Notes under the pieces: generated by a model
The model's database searches: none
Told to the model about the DNA's origin: nothing
What the model saw: the letters and a program-made list of their open reading frames with translations, nothing else
Source: Heracleum sosnowskyi
Taxonomy: Eukaryota > Streptophyta > Magnoliopsida > Apiales > Apiaceae
Direction: 5' to 3'
NCBI GenBank assembly: GCA_030848705.1
Contig: CM061238.1
Span: forward strand, 49,453,133-49,517,132
Length of the DNA: 64,000 bases
Shown: positions 25,010 through 34,700 of the stretch, piece after piece
Position numbering within the stretch: position 1 is the stretch's first letter
Layout of the letters: the number at the start of each line of letters is the position of its first letter
Translations under genes and position numbers: made by a program

Positions 25010-27295
25010 TTGTTGGGTTCCTTTTCCATGCAATTTATTAATTCTAGCAGCAGAAGACTTTAAGACTTTAGCAGTCCTGACAGGATTCACTCTATCAGGA
25101 TTTGCTTTGTCAGTTTCAGTATTAACAAACGCATGCTTCACTATGACATTATCAATTTTATCAGACTTTGTACTATGATCAAACTTAGGCAATGGATCAT
25201 AAAAGTTATAGTACAAATCATGATAATCTTTACAAGTATAAATAGAATGCCATATACTACCACAATTAAAACATGACTTCTGTGGTTTATAAAATACTGA
25301 TCTACTCCTGACATCAGAAATAGGAATTTCAGTACTTTTCTTTAAACTCTTTTTACAATCTATAGCAAGATGATTAGAGTTACCACAGTTAAAACGACAT
25401 TTCCTAGGTGCATTTGGGATATACTTATAACCATTCTCTTTATTGATCCCAATTTTACCATTCATGTTTCTCTAAACAGTAGCTTCCTTTTTCCTATCTG
25501 TAACCTCACAGATTTTATCCTTAAGTTGTTTCTGAGACAGTAAACCTACATTCTTAGCGACTTTACTTAAGACAAGTTTAGACTTAATATCTTTAATATT
25601 TTGAACAGAAGTAGGTCCCTTTTCAAAAGTTGAATTGGAATCTTTACCAAAAACAAAATTAACAGGAGTAATCTTAGATTTGGTTTTGTCTATAACATGT
25701 CTATAGGTTTTTCGACTAACTGTCTCATCAATAACAATTTTCTCCTTAAGTTTCTTATCCTCATCTGACTTATACCCTAGACACTCTTTCCAATTCTTAG
25801 AGGTATTAATCTCATGAAATTTTCTACCAGAATCTGTCCAGGTTCTGATTTTCTCATTAGCATGCTCAAGTTCCTTTTCAAGAGTAGTACATTTAAGTTT
25901 CATCTCTAGATACATGTGTTTAGCATTATCACATTCTATTTGTACTTTTTGCATTAGAGAAAATTCAGCTTCTACATGCTCATTCCTTTTCCTAAGTTCA
26001 GACATCTCAGATAAGATTCTAGTATTCTCAGCAGTTTGACTTCTAAAGCTAATATGCAATGACTTCAGAAAACGTCTTAACTCAGAAGCATTATCAGTGT
26101 CAAAATCAAAGACAGTATTAAGTACCTTATCATCAGGAATAGCAGTATCATCAGTATTGGCCATCAGTGCATAGCTGACCACCTCAGTATCAGATTCTGA
26201 GCAAGAGTCCATCCAGTCCTTGCTTGATGTGATGAGTGCCTTTGTCTTCTTGCACTCAGAAGCAAAGTGACCCATACCATTACACTTGTAACATCTAACC
26301 TTTGACTTGTCAAATTTGCTACCTTTGCTATCCTTTTTGATATTCTTGTCTTTTTCTGCATTGAAGATCCTTTTATGGTAGTTGCCTTGTCTCCTAGCTT
26401 TCCTGAACTTCATCCTTTTGAAGTTTCTGACAATCATAGCAACCATCTCTTCAATGTCTGAGTCAGAAGAGTCATCATCAGTATTGGCATCAGGATTGCC
26501 ATCAGTATCTGATGAAGAGTCATCAGGATCTGACTCAGCTACTCGAGTTTTCCTTTTTGAGACTTCCACAGCTTTTCCTTTTGATTTAGCCTCTGCCTTC
26601 AAAGCAATAGATTTTGCCTTGCTGCCTTTCTTATTCTTTCTCTGTTGAACTTCAAGATCATGAGTTCTTAGCATTCCATAGACTTCATCAAGAGACACAG
26701 TGTTGAGATCATACTGATGTCTAATGATTGATGTCTGTGTATCCCATTCTTCTGGTAAAGCTCTTAGAAACTTGGTGTTTGAATCTTCAGTTTCATATTC
26801 CTTGCCAACTAAAGATAGGTCGTTAAGGAGTGTTAGAAATCTATCATATAAATCAGTTAGGCTCTCATCAGGTCTAGCATCGAATTGTTCATATTCTTGA
26901 ATCAAGAGAGCCCTTATGTTCTTCTTGACAGATGCAGATCCCTGACACTGAGTTTCCAATGTATCCCAGATTTCTTTTGCAGACTTGCATGCAATCACTA
27001 TGTTTGACATGACAGCATCAAGACTATTGTGCAGTATATTCTTTATCTTTGGTTCCCTGAGTACATGAGCTTTTTCTTCTGGAGTCCATTCACTTTTAGC
27101 CTTGACCACATAATGTTCAGGTACAGTATCTGTTCTTTCTACAAATCTGGTAGGAACATATGGTCCATCATGAATCCTGTCCAAATAATCAGGATCCATA
27201 GCCTCCAGGTACATCAGCATCTTAACCTTCCATGTTGAATATTCTGATTTCTTCAGGATGGGAATTTTCATGCTTTCATACTTTGTTGTCGACAT
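24983..27295 (-). pseudogene. gag: S1 gag, 770 codons with one stop
   Basis: The start ATG at 27295-27293 begins MSTTKYESMKIPIL, typical of Ty1/copia gag; an earlier in-frame ATG-like position would lie inside the LTR and is not used. Residues ~1-235 are the UBN2-type capsid region (LRALPEEW, EVYGMLRTHDLEVQ). An acidic linker follows, then a CCHC knuckle CYKCNGMGHFASEC (~333-346), then a long coiled-coil region. Two further knuckle-like motifs lie near 632 (first Cys replaced by Arg: RFNCGNSNHLAIDC) and 674 (CFNCGSIWHSIYTC). A TAG stop at 25472-25474 (codon 608) splits it. Long gag with several knuckles is usual for Sireviruses. It packages the RNA and forms the cytoplasmic particle. Confidence 0.9.
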
Positions 27296-27330
27296 CTTAG
27301 ATCGTATCTGATTCAAAATTAAATCAGTTT

Positions 27331-27342
27331 GCTCTGATACCA
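27331..27342 (-). other. primer-binding site of S1
   Basis: TGGTATCAGAGC on the minus strand, two bases from the 5' LTR edge at 27345; complementary to initiator Met-tRNA. Confidence 0.93.
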
Positions 27343-27344
27343 AT

Positions 27345-27907
27345 TGTTGCCCAGTAATAAACAATTGTAGAAGGGGGGTTGAATACAATTGTATAAGATT
27401 CTCGACTTAATAAGATATGAATCACAAATATGAAAGAATAATAACAGATTTATTAAATCTGATATAAAACTGTTACAAAACTCTCTCAAGAAATTCTGAT
27501 GTTCTTGAGAGCTGCTAGCTTACAAAAAAACTCTCTCAAGAAATTCTATGTTCTTGAGAGCTTCTATATGTTTGATTCTGTCTGAACCAAATCCTAAAAC
27601 TGTGTTTATATACTACACAGCTTCTCTATCAATGATAAGTCCTAATCAATTACAAAGATTGAAACCTATCCTTAATCGATAGCTTCATTACTACAAACCA
27701 GGAACCGACAGAATAATCTTCCTTATTTAACTAGACTCCAAATATAACTCGAAGTAGGAATCCTGATCAGCTTCCAGTCCTGATGATCAATCCTGATCAC
27801 AGTCCTGATATTCATTCTGATCCTGACGACCATGCAATCATGATGATGTCAGCAATCCTGATCAGTTGAAGTCTAGATCCTGACGATCATTGAATCATGA
27901 TCTAACA
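27345..27907 (-). mobile_element. S1 5' LTR
   Basis: 563 bp, same length as the 3' LTR, with nine mismatches seen by eye. U3 motif array at about 27755-27907, TATA box at 27605-27612, PBS on its left. Followed by the target duplication CCTCA (27908-27912). Confidence 0.95.
27605..27612 (-). promoter_or_regulatory. TATA box in S1 5' LTR
   Basis: TATATAAA on the minus strand, identical to the 3' LTR copy. This one would drive the element RNA. Confidence 0.65.
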
Positions 27908-27912
27908 CCTCA

Positions 27913-30369
27913 TTAGTCCTCAAACTCATATTCCTCTATAGTTCTTTCTTTCTCACTCATTAAGCTTCTATTATAGTCATTTCTTAATCAACGTATCGCC
28001 ATCAGTCATTTCGAATACTCCGTCATTCTGAATTTCCAACATACCAAACAGACCTTGAAAATTTTTGTAGTCCCGATTCACACTTTGTCATACTCATCTA
28101 CTTTCATTCTAGTTCTAAAACTTCAACACTTTATCTCTTTCCAAATACTAAGGAAAATACTTGCATGGTACCAAGAATATTTCAAGCACATAATATGTTA
28201 TAAAAACTAAAAACTTTGTAAGAATTCTCGTTGAGTGGGCGACCTTGTTAGGTCTCAATCAATTTATCCTTTAGGAATTTCATCATCAATATACATTGCA
28301 TATAAAATGCGTTGTGAACTCACTTAAATAAATTTGACCGAAAGTTGAACTTAGTGGAACAATAACTAGTCCATTTCAAGAAACATTAACAACTAGCTAA
28401 ACAAAATTTGCTAGTTTGATTAGTTTGGGACGCATCATCTAGCTAGGATGATTAGCTAGATTTTCATCATATCGTTACAATTTCAACTAGTTAGAACAAT
28501 TAACTAGTCACTCATAATGGCGTATACAATTAGCCATTTTCAATCTACTAGTACAAAATCTCGACATCGTAGTCAAAGAAAGAAAGAAAACAAAATTTTG
28601 ACTACTCGGATAATGAATTGAAAAGAAGAGTAAATAATTTTGGGTCGAATAAAGTAATTATAAACTTTGAATAGATTATAAGCTTTGAATAGAAAGTTCT
28701 TGGTATCGGAACAATCGATAACCTCCCATCAAATATTTCTCATCAGTGAAACGGTCCACCCAAAGGGGTCTCCGTACATATACTTTATCAACTTCTTCAA
28801 TAGAATTGAATTCGGACTACCAATATCAAATTGATATCCTTTCTACGATTTCAACATCTGATTTACAAATCTCATCTTAAATAGAAGAAAATAATTCACG
28901 AGGAATCTCTAAATAATAGATCCTCTATGTTTAAACAAATAGTTAGATATTTATGAACTCGACTGAGGAGTCCAAGTATGAAAGAAGAAATCGAATATCA
29001 AGATAACCGTTAAAGAATATTCGTCAATAATTTAGGAAACGTTAATTGAACATTCCTTAGATAATTGAAAGAATAAAGAATAAGAATACAAGCGTAGAAA
29101 GATAGATGAATAATGGTTCCCTCTTCTGGTCGTCCTAGAGCATGAACAAAGCGCTCCAGTGAGTAATGGTAACTTAACTCTGCGTATTTAAACCTCAAAG
29201 GTAATGAGAGGAGAAAGGAAAAGAAATAAAATGAATATAGCAGTTGTTGGTTGCATCCCAAGTTTGAATTAGGAAACTGGAAGGGCTACCTGACATGAAC
29301 TTTTCAAGGTAACGCGGGCATAAACAGTTTCAGATTGAGTAGTGCACCAGCAAGTAGATACCAAAAAGTCAATAGTCATCATAAGTTCTAACGTTGCCAG
29401 TAAGAGGATGATCACCTCTCCTCGCCTTCATAATATAGGATACTAACCAAATGGTCTCTCAAAATCCTATCAAAGTTATTTAATAGCTTGGGGGTCCGTA
29501 TACACATCTGTCATTCCCCTATAGTTATCCAATATTGGTATCTTCCACGGTCGAATCGATATGTCCACCGAAGATGAAGGACCGCTAGTTAATATATATG
29601 TAGTCTCTAATATGAGTTTTATCGAAAGAATCCAATTCCAGACTCAAGGGCCTTCCTCTCGGTAGGTTCTGAGATCACCGTAGTTCTCGTTGCAACCGTA
29701 TGCACTTCATTAAAGTCATACCATCAATTTTCCAATGTTCTTGATCGCTGAGTTGAATCATCATGGCCTATCGTACGAAGCATACTCATGACGTCGTCTA
29801 GCGCACTCGTCTTATGATAACGTTCTCGTGATATATATACAGAATCTTCCTCGAGGGCAACAAAATCCTCAATGGTGTAGTAGACACTATCTCTGGTAGA
29901 GTCATCGCTCGCGGGGATTTGAAGCCTCATAAACAATAAATGCCTTAATTAATCCAGGTAACTAAGTAACCTTAATCGTGTAAAAAGTTTAAACATCTTG
30001 GTTCTCACATATGTCGCCTCCTTAAGGGCAACTATGAAGGACTACGAGTACAAGTTTTGCTCTAGTCAAGTCAACCAATAGTATGGGCTATACCGCCTCT
30101 ATCAAAACTGCTCTTGAGACTCTATTTGGCGTCTCATATCAATATCCTCGATAAATCATATACAATTCTAAACTCTCTTCTCATCATCCTGATGACCTCT
30201 AAATATTCTATCGGTCCTACTATAAGACCTCAAGTAAACATTCCAATCTTAAGTTCCTCAATGGCACTACATTCGGTACTCCAATAACGAACTCTATATG
30301 AGTCCTTACGTTAATCTCTTATTTAGACATCACTCTTAACACTCTCGTCTCTGAGTACTATAACCTAAA
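27913..30369 (-). pseudogene. gag: G gag and leader region, decayed
   Basis: Continuation of gypsy element G on the right of S1, up to its primer site at 30370. By position this is protease/gag and the 5' leader. No gag motif can be read with confidence and no long frame survives. A 70-codon open stretch at 29724-29936 lies 430-650 nt after the primer site, about where element H has its pre-gag ORF (59138-59611); the resemblance is too weak to claim homology. A cluster of five hairpins is at 28391-28606. The remainder shows nothing I can assign. Confidence 0.5.
28391..28606. repeat. array of five consecutive short hairpins
   Basis: Successive inverted repeats: AACTAGC/GCTAGTT (28391-28416), ATCTAGCTA/TAGCTAGAT (28437-28461, loop 7), ACTAGTTA/TAACTAGT (28486-28508, loop 7), AATGGC/GCCATT (28516-28538), GTAGTCAAA/TTTGACTAC (about 28569-28605). 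Stems are 6-9 bp and perfect. No coding sense is apparent. Confidence 0.6.
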
Positions 30370-30382
30370 GCTCTGATAACCA
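30370..30382 (-). other. primer-binding site of gypsy element G
   Basis: TGGTTATCAGAGC on the minus strand: the Met-tRNA primer site TGGTATCAGAGC with one extra T, four bases from the LTR edge at 30387. Confidence 0.75.
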
Positions 30383-30386
30383 TTTC

Positions 30387-31061
30387 TGTAACACCCCCAG
30401 ATCCGGGGTCGGAGATCCGGGTTGTCACGCCCTCGATTCCAACAATAATACATGTACTAGCTCAACAATCCAATAATACAACACCAAAAAGACCCCAATC
30501 TCTTACACACACCAGTTATAGCTTCAGAAACGAGTCACATAAGTAACATTAGTTATTACAACCAAATGTACTATCCAGGATCTCACTAATAGCAGCTGAA
30601 CCCATGCAACTTACTTCTGCATTAACCATTCTGAATTGGACTACCTCAAGGTTGAATCTTCCACTTCCCTTCTCTTGTAGTACGGAATAACTGACTAGGT
30701 TCTCTCTTTACTGAAAGTTAATATAAAGTAAAGCAAGAATGAGCGAAAGAATGCTCAGCAAGTATCCCATAATAAAATAAATAGTTTCACAACTACAAAG
30801 TCTGAAATCCAATAACCTTTGTTGGTATAGCAACCAAAACCTTTAAGGTATAACATTTGAGTTAAAAATACCATACAGTTCAAAATACTGTACGAGGAAT
30901 AATAAGATTCCACAATATCTCAAAATAACATATAGTTCGAGATACTATATCAGAAGTCTAGACACTTCCCACCAAAATATATAATCTGCAGCGGATAAAA
31001 ATAACATTAAACATTTTTGTAAAATTTAGAAATCCTTTGCTAGCACATCATAGACAAAGGT
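30387..31061 (-). mobile_element. G gypsy 5' LTR, inner ~675 bp
   Basis: Begins TGTAACACCCCCAGATCCGG on the plus strand, the natural inner end of a Tekay-type LTR, directly beside the primer site. It contains imperfect repeats of CAGTTC...ATACTGTA. It stops at 31061 with AAGGT, where an S2-family LTR start in plus orientation follows. The outer part of this LTR resumes at 48043, beyond the S2 element, with ~470 bp of LTR missing in between (compare 9916-10380). Confidence 0.8.
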
Positions 31062-31523
31062 TGTTAGGAATATGTTGTTCTTGATGATAATTATAAAACA
31101 CTTAGTAGATTTTGTATTAAGTCATTTTGTAACTGTCAACGGAATGGCATGCTTTGCAGCTTTCGTTGACAGGAAGCTCATCAACGAAATGAGTGATGTA
31201 GCAATTGAATTGTACAATACTTCATAGTTTGATATGCATTTTGTTGTAGGTATTAGATAGGTTTTCTAAGTCTGTTGACTAAGTACTAGATAGGCAAAAT
31301 AGGTTGGTGAATTGTAAATATATTATGCCTTGTAATTTTGCCTAAGTGAAGACATGTCAACGGTATGAAGATTACTCTATCAACGGAATGAAGATTACTC
31401 TATCAACGAAACGAGGATTATACCATCAACGAAACGAAGAATAAAGCTATCAACGGAACACATCTTACTGCTATCAACGAATCATTATCACTTTTCTGAA
31501 TAGTTGACAAAGTGATAGTGACA
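31062..31523 (+). mobile_element. first ~460 bp of a plus-strand S2-family LTR
   Basis: Starts TGTTAGGAATATG, the natural U3 start, and follows the S2 U3 in inverted orientation relative to the neighbouring element (reverse complement of about 2985-3446). It carries nine copies of the CAACGRA-type motif. It joins the next feature through a 3-bp ACA overlap. It is preceded by AAGGT, the same five bases that follow the other S2 LTR terminus at 9910. Confidence 0.8.
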
Positions 31524-31576
31524 CAAAATCTACTAAATGTTTTATAATTATCATCAAGAACAACATATTCCTAACA
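31521..31576 (-). mobile_element. S2 3' LTR remnant (56 bp)
   Basis: Only the U3 start of the 3' LTR of the minus-strand S2 element remains, ending CCTAACA on the plus strand next to the PPT. Together with 31062-31523 it forms a 515-bp fold-back structure with ~55-bp inverted ends and one mismatch. Confidence 0.85.
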
Positions 31577-31588
31577 ATCTCCCCCAAT
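31577..31588 (-). other. polypurine tract of S2
   Basis: ATTGGGGGAGAT on the minus strand, identical to the S1 tract and directly before the 3' LTR start. The 185 bp between it and the third ORF (31589-31773) hold nothing else recognisable. Confidence 0.9.
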
Positions 31589-31773
31589 TTATGACTGATA
31601 GAATAACAACCATAAATCAAGAGCCTTGATGATAAAAAAAAACACTTAAACAAATTACAAATTACAAAAGTAGAAATTGCATTGAGCTTCATGATACTTT
31701 AAAATTTATTGAAAACAAAGTAGAAAATCTTACAACACAAGTGCACAGAGTTGCTCCTCTAGCCTGAGCAGAT

Positions 31774-34700
31774 TTACCATCTTTGTCTCTGTGGCCTTGT
31801 TTTCTTCCCCTTCTTAGCATTGTTCTCCTCAATTTGAGCTTGGAGCCTCCTGTAGAAAATCTTCTCTTCTTCATCTTGATCACCCAACTTGGATTGCATA
31901 AATCTAAGAGTTTCATTAGATGCCTTTTCCAATTGGTCCTCTATTCTGAAGAATCTCCTACAGTTGTCCTTGTCTCTGAATTCCATCATCCAATAGGGTT
32001 GGAGATGAATTTTCTTTCCTGTTTGAGGGACCTTTAAAGTTCTGGGAAGTGCATTAGGCTTGTTCCAGCTAGCTTTTACTTGACATATCTTGGAGACAAC
32101 CTCAGACTTAGCAGTTTTGGTGAACCCAAAATCTTTCTTTAAGCACTTGAACACCACTAGCAAGGTCTGATAATCTTCTCCTAGAATTCTGTGAAGAGGC
32201 CAAATCTATTCCCTTCCACCCTTGTAGACAAACACTAATCTCTCTGGTAATTTATGAGTGGCTCCTATTCCTCTCACTTCCACCAAGTCATCAAGATGTA
32301 GGTTTAAGTCAGACTCCTCCCTTATATCTGCAATGTAGATAAAGTCTTCTGGGTTTGGAGGTGGTTTTTCAGTCTGTGGCCTTCTCACTAGAATTGGTTT
32401 AGCCTCAGAAGCCCTCTGCTTTGATTTCTTCCTTGATTCCATCTCAACCAGAAATTTAGGAAAATTAGCTTCATCAAACTCAATTGGCTCCTCCTTTGGC
32501 TCAATTGGTTGATCATGAAAATTAACTGGATGTTCAGGATCACAAGCTAATTTTGCTCCACAGTCTTGATCAGAAAAGGTTGAAGGCATTGCTGTTACAG
32601 GTGCATCCGTGACAGTGTCTTGAGAATCATCCTTATCAAAAGCCAAGTTTCTTTTAGCTCTTGTTTTGGGTTGCCTTATACCTTTTCTTTTTCCTTGCAC
32701 AGCTTCAGCTCTAGCTCTTTCTTCTTAATTTCTTTCCTCTTCATCTAGAGCCTGGGCAACTGCAAGAGCTTGCATGTTTGCCCTAGCTGATTCCTCAGCT
32801 CTAGGTTCAGCATAATTTGGGTGACCAGCCCAAACACAGATTTCTTGTCCATTCTTGTAGACTATTGCTCTTTGATTCCTGATCTCAGGCACATTGCTTT
32901 CCTTGCATTTTATAATAAGTTCACTCAGAATCTTGAGCTCATCTGGAAGTGGAGGAGGATAGAATGTCCTAACAATATTCTTGCCCTTTGGTTTAGCTAG
33001 GGATTTTGGAGATAAGAATCTTTGAAGAGTAGTTGGGTCCACATCTATAATACATGAAGTTTGTCCCTTTTCTTTTCTTGGACCAGTAATCACTCCATGT
33101 AGAAGAGGCTTTAGATCATATGAGGATTTAGTCCGTGGCTCCAATTCCGTTGACACTAATACCATGTCATTCGTTGATGATGGGATGGGCGCATTCATTG
33201 ATGTAGAAGTAGCTTGATCCGTTGATGGATGTTTGTTTCTTGCAGTTTCAGCTATCTTCTTAACCCTTGCATCTATGCTAGACCATTGTTCTTTAATCTG
33301 TGCTGCAAGTTGTAGTCTCATAGATGCTTGTTGAATTAGGTCAAATCCATCTAATTTCTCCTTTGTATACTCCCCCATAGCTAGTGGCTCCTTTGGTAAA
33401 GAGATGGTTGGGACCATGACTTTAGTGACTTGAATATTTAGCTCCTGTGATTTCTCCCCTTTTTTGTTATCATCAAGAGGGATGAGAGGGAGACCCTGAG
33501 CTGCCACTAGCTGAGTTAGTAGCTGTGTCTGCTTCTCCTGTGCCTGCTGCATATGAGCTAATGTGGCTTCCACTTTGTCCACCCTAGAAGTAAGAGTTTT
33601 CAAAGTAGTTGCCACCTCATTATCCTTGTTGAAGAAAGTGGTCATCCTGGCAACAGTGAGAAGTGGGAGTTTTTCATCAAGCCTCCTTGCAGTGGAATCC
33701 TTTAGATTGTCAATGGAGTCCTTGATTTCCCTGGCTTCAATCCTTGTCTGAAGCATCCGGAGTCTCTGAATTTCTAGAGAATCCATGAGTGCCTTGTAGA
33801 ATTTCTTTTCAGTGTCAGGTGCAGACTCATGAGCCAAATATGCTTCATTATACTGCCTTGTGATGGCAGCATCTAAACCCTGATGTCCAAGCAAGTCTTG
33901 AGAAAGCCATCTTGGCTTAGGAGGCACAACAGAGTCCCAGTCTGTGTAGTAGTAGCCACCTGTAGAACAGCATCAAGACTATCCTCATCACTTGAAGAAC
34001 CATCATATTCAAAACTTCCACCAGCTCCTGGAGACAAATTGGCAAGTGCATCCTTAGCCCTCAGCATGGATGCAGTTGTATGAATAAGATTGAGTGACCT
34101 TTCTGCCTCCACATTGCCCTGTTGAGCCATGATTTGATAGGCTGGCACATGATGAGTAAAGGTTTCAGGATCCAAAGAAATGCTATCCAGAGTCTGTTGA
34201 TAATGCTCTTGGAAAGTCAATTCTCTTTCTCCCTCATTAACCTCCATTAACTCACTTGCAATGGATGGTTCCTTCCTTTGAGTATCTGTAGTCCCTTCTC
34301 TCTCTCCACTCTTTTCTTGCATCATGGGCTCCCCATGGCTCACACCTCTCACACCCTCACCTTCACCTACTAAGGTGGAACTCTCAATCTCTCCTTTTGC
34401 CTAGCTAGAAGAAATAGCCAACCTCTCACTCTCATCCTCTCCTTTTCCCTGGCTGCAAGCCAGCCTCTCAGATTCACTCCCTTTCAATCCTAAAAGTGTT
34501 TCAACTACCACTAGATCATCTGCACTAGTTGTGTGAACAACTTGATTTTCAAGAATAGGTGCAGAATGAGCTATCAACGGAATGGTAGTTTGAACTGTCA
34601 ACGGAATGGGTTCCATTGATGGAGAAACACTTGTCAACGAAAGAGACTGTTTCGTTGATGAAGTCAAGAAAGGAGTTTGAGAAAGTGAAATTATAGTAGA

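Larger units (their letters stand above)
15878..27907 (-). mobile_element. Sirevirus S1, nearly complete Ty1/copia element (12.0 kb)
   Basis: Complete structure on the minus strand: 5' LTR 27345-27907, PBS, gag, pol, third ORF, PPT, 3' LTR 15878-16440. It is flanked by the 5-bp target duplication CCTCA (15873-15877 and 27908-27912). By eye the LTRs differ at 9 of 563 positions (98.4% identity). With the commonly used rate of 1.3e-8 per site per year this would be roughly 0.6 million years, if that rate applies. It interrupts the pol region of gypsy element G. Coding regions carry nine in-frame stops (1 gag, 5 pol, 3 third ORF) but no frameshift that I can see. It is non-autonomous as it stands. 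Confidence 0.95.

Noticed and set aside
31062..31576. A MITE with long inverted ends
   Set aside because: The whole interior is S2 LTR sequence and there is no target duplication around the 515-bp unit; it is a rearrangement product.
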